Shown here one piece after another: positions 6,794 to 11,189 of a stretch of 11,189 nucleotides of DNA (position 1 is the stretch's first letter; each line of letters starts with the position of its first letter). Under the pieces are notes generated by a model, which saw only the letters and a list, made by a program, of their open reading frames with translations, was not told where the DNA came from and ran no database searches. The stretch is from JAHEME01 sp034435035 (GTDB lineage: Bacteria > Chloroflexota > Anaerolineae > Aggregatilineales > UBA3940): positions 1-11,189 of the forward strand of contig DAOTXW010000042.1 of assembly GCA_034435035.1 (NCBI GenBank). The letters run 5' to 3'. The translations under genes and the position numbers were made by a program.

Positions 6794-6823
6794 GGGGGCC
6801 GCGTCCTGGCGCGGCTCCCATTT
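6794..6823 (+). terminator. Hairpin directly after the EamA stop codon
   Basis: A 10-bp stem, GGGGGCCGCG (6794-6803) with CGCGGCTCCC (6810-6819), has one G-U pair and a 6-base loop, and is followed by only three T. It starts at the base after the stop codon. The stem is strong but the T-run is short, so it may act as an RNA-stabilising hairpin instead of a terminator. Confidence 0.5.
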
Positions 6824-6837
6824 GCCCGGCGGCTGCG

Positions 6838-6843
6838 TATACT
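6838..6843 (+). promoter_or_regulatory. Possible -10 box (TATACT) for the membrane protein gene
   Basis: TATACT, within GTATACTATAGAG, stands 53 bases before the ATG at 6897 and just after the EamA hairpin. No good -35 hexamer is seen at 16 to 18 bp. Confidence 0.4.
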
Positions 6844-6896
6844 ATAGAGAGCCGGGCAGCGAACCCGCCCGATCCTGACTCATAAGGACGAACCTC

Positions 6897-7481
6897 ATGG
6901 CCCGCAGACTGGTCATCCCCTTAGGCGCGCAGTGGCGGCAGCGCCCGGCCGCCATGCTGCTGGTCTTTCTGGTGCTGGTGGCGCTGCTGGCGATCGCTGT
7001 CTTTCTGTTCGTGACGGATTACATCACCAGCGTCTACGGCTACTTCCGCCTGCAAACTCAGAGCGTCTTCGCCGCCGAGGCATGGTTCGTGGGCGCCCTG
7101 CCGCAGCTCGTGCAGGTCGCCTTCGGCTTCATGGCGCTGGAGCGCCGCAACTGGCTGTTCGCGGCGCTGGCCGGGGCGGCCCTGCTGGTGGATGTCGGCA
7201 CGGATGTGGTCTACCGCGTCGGCGATGCCAGCTCGGTGGCGATCTACGCCACCGCCCTGCTGCAGAGTCTCATCCTCTTCACGCTGGGCAGCGAGTTCCT
7301 GCTGGTGGCTTCGCTGGAGAATATCGTCGAGTACCTGCCCGATGTGCTGGAGGCGATGGCCCTGTCTTCCAGCCGGCTGGCCGACAGCGTCACCCGTGTG
7401 GCCGATACCATCGGCGAGGACGCTGACACGGGCGGGCGCAGGGTGGCGCGGAGCAAACGCGGGCGCAAACCCGGCCCGTAA
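6897..7481 (+). CDS. Four-helix integral membrane protein of unknown function
   Basis: A 194-residue protein that I do not recognise. It has a basic N-terminus ('MARRLVIPLGAQWRQRP'), then four hydrophobic segments near residues 19-39, 60-80, 86-105 and 113-139. A partly amphipathic stretch follows (140-172, 'NIVEYLPDVLEAMALSSSRL'), and the end is a very basic tail ('RRVARSKRGRKPGP', 181-194). The tail probably lies in the cytoplasm and could bind nucleic acid or acidic lipid. No enzyme motif is visible. The start has AAGGAC 7 bases upstream. It seems to be transcribed alone, with a -10-like box before it and hairpins at its end. The composition matches the neighbours, so there is no sign of recent transfer. 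Confidence 0.75.
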   Translation: MARRLVIPLGAQWRQRPAAMLLVFLVLVALLAIAVFLFVTDYITSVYGYFRLQTQSVFAAEAWFVGALPQLVQVAFGFMALERRNWLFAALAGAALLVDVGTDVVYRVGDASSVAIYATALLQSLILFTLGSEFLLVASLENIVEYLPDVLEAMALSSSRLADSVTRVADTIGEDADTGGRRVARSKRGRKPGP

Positions 7482-7508
7482 GCCGGGCTGCTCCGCCGCT
7501 TTGCTCCG
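7449..7508 (+). terminator. Nested inverted repeat at the end of the membrane protein gene
   Basis: Outer perfect 9-bp arms CGGAGCAAA (7449-7457) and TTTGCTCCG (7500-7508) enclose an inner 6-bp hairpin CCCGGC (7470-7475) / GCCGGG (7482-7487) whose loop contains the stop codon. No T-run follows. It may end or stabilise the upstream transcript, or affect the promoter 18 bases downstream. Confidence 0.3.
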
Positions 7509-7525
7509 GGCTTCACAAACTGTTG

Positions 7526-7531
7526 TATAAT
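7526..7531 (+). promoter_or_regulatory. -10 box (TATAAT) for the SH3-domain gene
   Basis: A perfect TATAAT lies 115 bases before the ATG at 7647, giving a leader of roughly 110 bases. The best -35 candidate is TTGCTC (7501-7506), 19 bp away, which is weak. The region 7482-7646 holds no other gene that I can support. Confidence 0.55.
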
Positions 7532-7646
7532 AGGGAGGCAGCCAGGGCCGGGTCGGCATCCTTTTCATCTCTACCTCTGGAATCTCTCCATCCCCCGCTG
7601 TTCGTTGGCCCTGCTGCGGTGCGCTTTCTGTCTCAGGAGTCTCGAA

Positions 7647-8696
7647 ATGAACAGACTACGCTGGATCGCTCTGACGGCAGCGCTGCTGTGCCTGCTGGCG
7701 GTCGCGCTGACGGCGGCTGCGCCCGCTCTGGCGCAGACCGGCGTGCAGGTGACTACGACCGCCGTCACCCGGCTGCGCAGCGGTCCGGGGACGGATTTCG
7801 CCCAGATCGGCAGCATCCCGTTCAACACCACGCTGCCGGCCATCGGGCGCAACGCCGATACCACCTGGATTCAGGTCAGTTACAACGGCATGGTGGGCTG
7901 GGTGGCCGCGTTCCTGGTGACCGTGGCCGGCGATGTCAACACGCTGCCGGTAGGCGGGGTGGCCGGCCCGCCGCCCGATCAGGGCACGCCGCCGCCCCCC
8001 CCGCCGCCGCCCGGCGCGGTGACGGGCACGAATGCCAGCCAGATCAACGTGCGCTCCGGCCCGGCGGTCAGCAACGCCGTGCTGGGCACGCTGCCCGCCG
8101 GCTCGACGATTGTGCCGGATGGCCGCTGGGGGACGGGCAGCAGCGCGTGGCTGCGCTTCAACTATAACGGGCAGCAGGGCTGGGTCGCCGCCTGGCTGCT
8201 GAAGATCACCGGCGACCTCAACACGCTGCCCGATCTGCAGGCGCAGCAGGCCGCCGCCGAAGCTGCCGTGCGCCAGATGTGCGCCACCGGCGTCGCGGTG
8301 CCGCTGGCCGCCTCCTACGCGGGCGGGCCGGGCATCCATCCCACCCTGATGCTGGATACCGCCACCGGCGGCCCGCACGTCTGGGCCTCGCAGCAGCCGG
8401 CGTGGCGGCCGGGCACGGCGCTGGCGACCCAGCTCGTCGCCTGCATCGACCCGGAGCGGGAGAACATGATCCAGGAGTGCCTGTATTACGGCCCCAGCAT
8501 CTTCCGCTACCAGTATTCGATGCACGTGCGCCTGCTGGTCGCGCAGACCGGGCAGACGCTCAGCGACACGACCCTGTGGGCCGCGCCGCCCCGCGAGTGC
8601 CAGCAGTGGGAGGACTACTGGCTGACCCGGCTGGCCGGGCCGCATGTCAGCTCGACCGACCTGTTCAACTGGCTGAGGCCGTTCGTCCAGCCGTAG
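7647..8696 (+). CDS. Secreted protein with two bacterial SH3 domains and an uncharacterised C-terminal domain
   Basis: A 349-residue protein. A classical signal peptide (basic 'MNRLRW', hydrophobic core, cleavage after 'APALA' near residue 29) sends it out of the cytoplasm. Two SH3b domains follow: about 33-97 ('TRLRSGPGTDFAQIGSIP', 'WIQVSYNGMVGWVAAFLV') and about 128-191 ('INVRSGPAVSNAVLGTLP', 'WLRFNYNGQQGWVAAWLL'). They end alike in 'GD(V/L)NTLP' and are joined by a proline-rich linker (104-123) with eight Pro in a row. Bacterial SH3 domains commonly bind cell-wall peptides. Residues 200-349 form a further domain that I do not recognise, with Cys212, Cys266, Cys278 and Cys318 possibly disulphide-bonded. 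The ATG at 7647 has CAGGAG 7 bases upstream and begins the signal peptide; the in-frame ATG at 7605 would spoil it. A terminator follows. Confidence 0.87.
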   Translation: MNRLRWIALTAALLCLLAVALTAAAPALAQTGVQVTTTAVTRLRSGPGTDFAQIGSIPFNTTLPAIGRNADTTWIQVSYNGMVGWVAAFLVTVAGDVNTLPVGGVAGPPPDQGTPPPPPPPPGAVTGTNASQINVRSGPAVSNAVLGTLPAGSTIVPDGRWGTGSSAWLRFNYNGQQGWVAAWLLKITGDLNTLPDLQAQQAAAEAAVRQMCATGVAVPLAASYAGGPGIHPTLMLDTATGGPHVWASQQPAWRPGTALATQLVACIDPERENMIQECLYYGPSIFRYQYSMHVRLLVAQTGQTLSDTTLWAAPPRECQQWEDYWLTRLAGPHVSSTDLFNWLRPFVQP

Positions 8697-8718
8697 GCAG
8701 GCTGAATCGGTGAGAGCC

Positions 8719-8755
8719 GGCGGGGCGGCGCGGCTGTCGCCCCGCCTGTCTTATT
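8719..8755 (+). terminator. Rho-independent terminator after the SH3-domain gene
   Basis: Perfect arms GGCGGGGC (8719-8726) and GCCCCGCC (8739-8746) with a 12-base loop that can extend the stem by two pairs, followed by the T-rich TGTCTTATTC. It lies 22 bases after the stop codon. Confidence 0.7.
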
Positions 8756-8781
8756 CGTGGGGATGCGCGTGATCCTCGCCG

Positions 8782-8798
8782 GCCCCCGGACCGGGGGC
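8782..8798 (-). terminator. GC palindrome downstream of the 52-aa gene (possible terminator stem)
   Basis: GCCCCCGG-A-CCGGGGGC is a perfect 8-bp-arm palindrome lying 12 bases past the minus-strand stop. The effective loop would be about 5 bases. No T-run follows on the minus strand, so termination is uncertain. Confidence 0.35.
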
Positions 8799-8810
8799 AT
8801 CGGGGCCGCG

Positions 8811-8969
8811 TCAGCAGCCGGGCTCGCCGTGATGCCCGCAGCAGCTCTGCCGCCGGATGACCTTGATCGCGTTGTTGCGGACGATCAGCCACAGCTTGCG
8901 GGGCAGCGGCATCGGCGCGCCCAGGTTCTGGAAGAAGTCCGGCCAGGCTGGCCCATGCGGTCTGCTCAT
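8811..8969 (-). CDS. Small basic Cys-rich protein ending in CCGHHGEPGC
   Basis: A 52-residue protein. The start ATG (8969-8967) has an AGGAGAG ribosome binding site (complement of 8975-8981) 5 bases away, and a perfect minus-strand TATAAT lies at 9025-9020; this strongly supports a real gene. An upstream in-frame ATG at 9008 lacks these signals. The sequence has an N-terminal part 'PDFFQNLGAPMPLPRK', a central amphipathic and basic helix 'LWLIVRNNAIKVIRR' (27-40), and a tail 'CCGHHGEPGC' with three Cys and two His (Cys43, Cys44, His46, His47, Cys52). The tail could bind a metal such as zinc or iron. I recall similar tiny proteins in Chloroflexota genomes, of unknown function, but cannot verify this here. 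The helix might lie on a membrane. Confidence 0.75.
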   Translation of the reverse strand: MSRPHGPAWPDFFQNLGAPMPLPRKLWLIVRNNAIKVIRRQSCCGHHGEPGC

Positions 8970-9019
8970 AGGGACTCTCCTGTAAGTGAAGGAAGGATCA
9001 GCAGCCACCGCCCGCCCTC

Positions 9020-9025
9020 ATTATA
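9020..9025 (-). promoter_or_regulatory. Perfect -10 box (TATAAT, minus strand) for the 52-aa gene
   Basis: Reading the minus strand, TATAAT at 9025-9020 predicts a start near 9013 and a 44-base leader to the ATG at 8969. No -35 consensus stands 16 to 18 bp further up, as with the other -10 boxes in this right half. Confidence 0.6.
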
Positions 9026-9082
9026 CGCCCGCCGCGGCCCGGCGCGGGTGCCCCGCCAGAATGGGGATGGTGTTCTGCGGCA

Positions 9083-9160
9083 GGACCTCACCCCCGTCCT
9101 CGACCCGCTCGGTTTCCCCCGCTCCGCAACCGCGGCTGAGGGGGCCGGGGGGTGAGGTCC
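9083..9160. repeat. Palindromic intergenic element with 13-bp inverted ends
   Basis: Perfect 13-bp ends GGACCTCACCCCC (9083-9095) and GGGGGTGAGGTCC (9148-9160) enclose 52 bases with further internal pairing (CCCCC at 9116-9120 with GGGGG at 9140-9144). It codes for nothing that I can support. Elements with 'CCTCACCCCC...GGGTGAGG' ends are, from recall, common dispersed palindromes in Chloroflexota genomes. It abuts the 112-bp repeat that begins at 9162. The sequence TTGACCTCACCCCC right after the second 112-bp copy (10101-10114) resembles one of its ends. Confidence 0.6.
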
Positions 9161-9161
9161 G

Positions 9162-9273
9162 CCCCCGTCCTGCGGCGATTCGCCTCGCCCGATACCCTCG
9201 CGCCGGGGCTGGGGAATCCGGGGGCGTGGGTACGCGCTTGGCAGTCCGGTGCGCTGCGTCGATCCGGGCGGCC
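9162..9273 (+). repeat. 112-bp dispersed direct repeat, copy A
   Basis: This stretch matches 9988-10099 in the same orientation at 109 of 112 positions. The differences are T9168, T9198 and T9239, each C in the other copy. Internally it holds GGCGATTCGCC (near 9173-9183) and partly complementary segments (CGCCCGATACCC and GGGTACG...GATCCGGGCG), so it can fold. No protein is supported on either strand. Together with the palindromic element it fills most of the gene-free 8970-9355 region. Confidence 0.85.
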
Positions 9274-9319
9274 CGGCAGCGACCTGCGCTGCGCCGGGCC
9301 GCGTCCCCGCCTCTCATGG

Positions 9320-9325
9320 TACAAT
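9320..9325 (+). promoter_or_regulatory. -10 box (TACAAT) for the DUF4258/DUF2283 cassette
   Basis: TACAAT within GGTACAATAGG stands 31 bases before the ATG at 9356, and lies just inside repeat copy A on the cassette side. The -35 region is GC-rich with no match. Confidence 0.5.
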
Positions 9326-9355
9326 AGGCAGGTGTGTGGACACAGGAGATCAGCC

Positions 9356-9454
9356 ATGCCACCTGCCCGGCCCGGCCAGGGTCTCGCCGGCATGACAATC
9401 GATGAACTGCGGGCGCTCATTGCCGAGATGCTGCGCAAGGACCGCGATCGGTGA
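9356..9454 (+). CDS. 32-residue small protein leading the DUF4258/DUF2283 cassette
   Basis: A short ORF with good signals: an AGGAG site (9343-9347) 8 bases before the ATG and a TACAAT box 31 bases upstream. The product runs 'MPPARPGQGLAGMTIDEL', then continues as an acidic/basic amphipathic helix ending 'RALIAEMLRKDRDR'. The pattern 'MTIDELRALIAEML' is helix-rich and looks like the N-terminal or dimerising piece of small antitoxin-like proteins. At this length it may be a short antitoxin, a leader peptide that couples translation, or a decayed gene. It ends 24 bases before the DUF4258 start. An in-frame start at 9152 would put it inside the dispersed repeat and is not used. Confidence 0.5.
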   Translation: MPPARPGQGLAGMTIDELRALIAEMLRKDRDR

Positions 9455-9478
9455 CGCAGCCTCGCGGGGCAGCGCGCC

Positions 9479-9751
9479 ATGTCTGAGAAAGCGGTGAGCT
9501 TCACCCGCCATGCCCGGCAGAAGATCGACGATCTGGCCGCGCTGGGCTTTGTCGTCAGCGAGCCCGAGGTGATCGACGCGGTGCTGCACCCGGACCGGGT
9601 GGACTGGCAGTCGTGGCCGCCCATCGCCCAGAAGGGCATCACAGCCCGCCATGTGCTGCGGGTGGTCTTTGTGGAAGACGAGACAGGGATCCGGGTCATC
9701 ACGCTCTACCCCGGCAGGAGATCGCGCTATGAGCCTGAAGATGCGCTATGA
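9479..9751 (+). CDS. DUF4258 family protein (possible toxin-like partner)
   Basis: A 90-residue protein that matches the DUF4258 pattern: an N-terminal strand with 'FTRHARQKI' (8-16, the conserved HAR..R/K-type helix), 'GFVVSEPEVIDAVLHPDRV' (23-41), then 'QKGITARHVLRVVFVED' (51-67) and the signature 'IRVITLYPGRRSRYE' (71-85). The fold resembles small RelE/BrnT-like RNases, and members often sit beside DUF2283 or other antitoxin-like genes. Toxicity is inference, and no experimental role is known to me. Its ribosome binding site is weak (GGGG about 15 bases upstream), which fits coupling to the short ORF before it. The 3' end overlaps the DUF2283 gene by 23 bases. Confidence 0.78.
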   Translation: MSEKAVSFTRHARQKIDDLAALGFVVSEPEVIDAVLHPDRVDWQSWPPIAQKGITARHVLRVVFVEDETGIRVITLYPGRRSRYEPEDAL

Positions 9752-9956
9752 CGCTGAAGACAATGTGCTGATGATCTGGCTGGCGGAAGGCAAGCCGGTC
9801 GATCACGCCGAGCAGTCCGGCACATCCATCCTCCACCTGAGCGCCGACGATGAGCCGGTGCTGCTCGAAATCCTGGACGCACGACGCTTCATCCTCGATG
9901 TGGTGCAGACGGCGCTGCCCGTCGCCCCGGCCGACGTGCACGGCCAGCCGCGCTGA
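9729..9956 (+). CDS. DUF2283 family protein (possible antitoxin-like partner)
   Basis: A 75-residue protein of the DUF2283 type: 'MRYDAEDNVLMIWLAEGKPV' (5-24) is the classic 'YD.E.D.LYI.L..G' start, and 'DEPVLLEILDARRFI' (41-55) is the typical 'G..vGiEILdAS' end. The C-terminal 20 residues are less conserved. The ATG has AGGAG (9716-9720) 8 bases upstream, and its first 23 bases overlap the end of the DUF4258 gene, so the two are cotranscribed and probably translationally coupled. A short overlap of this kind is common in toxin-antitoxin-like pairs, with the toxin here first. No DNA-binding motif is visible. Confidence 0.78.
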   Translation: MSLKMRYDAEDNVLMIWLAEGKPVDHAEQSGTSILHLSADDEPVLLEILDARRFILDVVQTALPVAPADVHGQPR

Positions 9957-9987
9957 GTCCCGGCGGCCCGAACGCTATCTGCTCTAC

Positions 9988-10099
9988 CCCCCGCCCTGCG
10001 GCGATTCGCCTCGCCCGATACCCCCGCGCCGGGGCTGGGGAATCCGGGGGCGTGGGTACGCGCTCGGCAGTCCGGTGCGCTGCGTCGATCCGGGCGGCC
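9988..10099 (+). repeat. 112-bp dispersed direct repeat, copy B
   Basis: This is the second copy of 9162-9273, offset 826 bases, identical except C9994, C10024 and C10065. It starts 31 bases after the DUF2283 stop. Right after it comes TTGACCTCACCCCC, and the pair thus brackets the three-gene cassette. No coding content is supported. Confidence 0.85.
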
Positions 10100-10113
10100 A
10101 TTGACCTCACCCC

Positions 10114-10136
10114 CTGCTCGCTTCGCCCGTGAGCAG
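10114..10136 (+). terminator. Hairpin between repeat copy B and the CPBP gene
   Basis: Arms CTGCTC (10114-10119) and GAGCAG (10131-10136), extendable by a G-U and a C-G pair, leave a 7-base loop. No T-run follows. It may be a weak end for the cassette transcript or part of the leader of the CPBP gene. Confidence 0.25.
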
Positions 10137-10161
10137 CACAAACTGCGTGGGAGATCTGATC

Positions 10162-11097
10162 ATGTCCGCTGCCGTCGATACCCGCCGCATCCTGATCTTC
10201 CTGGCTATCGCCTTCGGCCTCGCCTGGGCGACCGCCCTGATCCTGGCCCTGACCGGCGGCCTGGCCGACAGCCCGGCGCTGGCCCCTGGTTTCTCCCTGG
10301 CGCTGGCCCTGCTGGCCGGGCCGTATATGTGGGCGCCGGCGCTGGCGCACATCCTCACCCGCGCCATCACCCGCGAGGGCTGGGCCGACCGGCCGCTGCG
10401 CCTGCGCTTCGGGCGCGGCTGGCGCTGGTGGCTGGCGGCCTGGCTGCTGCCGCCGATCCTGATCGCCGCCGGCGGCGCGATCTACTACCTGATCTTCCCG
10501 GGGCATTTCGACCCCGCCATGAGCGCCGCGCAGGAGATGATGGAGACCGCCGCGCAGCAGGCCGGCCAGACCCTGCCGCTGAGCGTGCAGGCCATCGTGA
10601 TCGCGCAGCTGGCCTCCGGTTTCGTGGTCGCCCCGCTGATCAACAGCTTTTTCACCTTCGGCGAGGAATTCGGCTGGCGGGGCTATTTGCAGCCGAAGCT
10701 GATGCCGCTGGGCGGGCGGACGGCCCTGCTGCTGATGGGCCTGATCTGGGGCATCTGGCATGCGCCGGTGATCGCCATGGGCCACAACTACGGGCTGGAG
10801 TACCCCGGTGCGCCGTGGACGGGCATCCTGGCGATGGTGTGGTTCACGCTGATCGGGGGGACGCTGCTGGGCTGGCTGACGCTGCGGGCGGGCAGCGTGT
10901 GGCCCGCCGTGATCGGCCATGCCATGCTCAACGGCTTCGCCGGGGCCGCCATCTACTTCGTCCGCGGGGAGCCGAACCCGCTGCTCGGCCCGCTGCCGGT
11001 GGGCGTGATCGGCTCGCTGAGTTTTGCCGCCGCCGCGCTGGCGATCTTCCTGATCCCCGGGGCGCTGACGCCGCCTGCCGAGCCGCCGCCTGCTTAA
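10162..11097 (+). CDS. CPBP-family intramembrane metalloprotease
   Basis: A 311-residue protein with about eight hydrophobic segments and all three CPBP (CAAX protease and bacteriocin-processing, Abi) motifs. These are 'EEFGWRGYL' (Glu168, Glu169, Arg173), 'WGIWH' (His200) and 'HAMLN' (His253, Asn257). The Glu and His residues are the expected active site, inside the membrane. Family members cleave prenylated or hydrophobic substrates, process peptides, or give self-immunity to bacteriocins; no bacteriocin gene is seen nearby, so the substrate is unknown. The ATG at 10162 has GGGAG (10149-10153) 8 bases upstream. A GTG at 10129 would add 11 unconserved residues from the hairpin region. The C-terminus is proline-rich. 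Its stop overlaps the stop of the opposite-strand gene. Confidence 0.92.
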   Translation: MSAAVDTRRILIFLAIAFGLAWATALILALTGGLADSPALAPGFSLALALLAGPYMWAPALAHILTRAITREGWADRPLRLRFGRGWRWWLAAWLLPPILIAAGGAIYYLIFPGHFDPAMSAAQEMMETAAQQAGQTLPLSVQAIVIAQLASGFVVAPLINSFFTFGEEFGWRGYLQPKLMPLGGRTALLLMGLIWGIWHAPVIAMGHNYGLEYPGAPWTGILAMVWFTLIGGTLLGWLTLRAGSVWPAVIGHAMLNGFAGAAIYFVRGEPNPLLGPLPVGVIGSLSFAAAALAIFLIPGALTPPAEPPPA

Positions 11098-11189
11098 ACG
11101 CCGCCGGGCGCATCCAGCCCGTACAGGGCCTCGACCAGCGCATCGATCTCCACCTCCAGCGCGGCCCCGGCCGCGCCGCGCGCGCCGGC
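11094..11189 (-). CDS. C-terminal fragment of a minus-strand gene (possibly a restriction-modification enzyme)
   Basis: The minus strand is open from the window edge to a TAA at 11096-11094, giving 31 residues that end 'LEVEIDALVEALYGLDAPGGV'. The pattern 'EIDALV..LYGL' strongly resembles the usual C-terminus of Eco57I/class I DNA methyltransferase-like proteins ('IDRLVYELYGL'). The fragment is too short to be sure, and codon-level bias (GCC/GCG, CTG, GAG) fits coding DNA. The TAA overlaps the CPBP stop by two bases. Confidence 0.5.
   Translation of the reverse strand, partial: AGARGAAGAALEVEIDALVEALYGLDAPGGV

Noticed and set aside
7605..7646. Start at 7605 for the SH3-domain protein
   Set aside because: It would place 14 extra residues before the signal peptide; the ATG at 7647 has a ribosome binding site.
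7523..8167. Alternative plus frame overlapping the SH3 gene
   Set aside because: It begins inside the -10 box region and reads low-complexity Arg/Gly/Ala sequence, while the other frame has a signal peptide and two SH3b domains.
9088..9702. Minus-strand open frames across the dispersed repeat and DUF4258 gene
   Set aside because: They pass through non-coding repeat sequence, and the similar peptides at the two repeat copies simply mirror the DNA repeat.
9083..10099. CRISPR array
   Set aside because: Only two repeat copies, 112 bp long and 714 bases apart with genes between them; no short regularly spaced repeats anywhere in the window.
9889..10920. Long minus-strand open frame opposite the CPBP protease
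   Set aside because: Antisense shadow; Gln/Arg/Gly-rich with no motif, while the plus frame has all CPBP motifs and membrane segments.

Overview
The window is one strongly GC-rich stretch (roughly two thirds G+C or more by eye) of bacterial chromosome with short intergenic gaps, good AGGAG-type ribosome binding sites and several TATAAT/TACAAT -10 boxes. Secreted bacterial-SH3 and TolB-like propeller proteins, a tiny CCGHHGEPGC-ending protein, a DUF4258/DUF2283 pair and palindromic 'CCTCACCCCC' intergenic elements together resemble Chloroflexota, probably Anaerolineae-like. That assignment rests on recall of family distributions, not on a search. No rRNA, tRNA, CRISPR array or transposase gene was seen.

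Left part (1-2594): the C-terminal part of a TolB-like beta-propeller protein that starts outside the window, an SRPBCC (START-like) protein, and a minus-strand citrate synthase. Centre (2595-3994): this citrate synthase is divergent from a second citrate-synthase homologue that carries an N-terminal MerR/excisionase-type helix-turn-helix. The AT-rich gap between them holds two well-formed back-to-back sigma70-like promoters whose -35 boxes are 2 bp apart, with three inverted repeats. This is the strongest candidate here for an unusual regulatory system: a DNA-binding citrate synthase controlling itself and its paralogue. The paralogue has Glu in place of the catalytic Asp, while the HTH protein keeps the whole His/His/Asp triad.

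Middle part (4098-6793): a HIT-family nucleotide hydrolase/phosphorylase, a thiolase and an EamA/DMT exporter lie head to tail and may be cotranscribed, with a hairpin right after the last stop. Next come a four-helix membrane protein of unknown function (6897-7481) and a secreted two-SH3b protein (7647-8696) ending in a good rho-independent terminator.

Right part (8697-11189): a 52-residue Cys-rich minus-strand gene with its own TATAAT box; then a compact toxin-antitoxin-like cassette (32-aa ORF, DUF4258, DUF2283) lying between two directly repeated 112-bp elements that differ at only three bases; a palindromic element abuts the left copy. A CPBP-family intramembrane protease follows, and its stop codon overlaps tail-to-tail with the stop of a minus-strand gene that runs off the window, possibly a DNA methyltransferase/restriction enzyme C-terminus.
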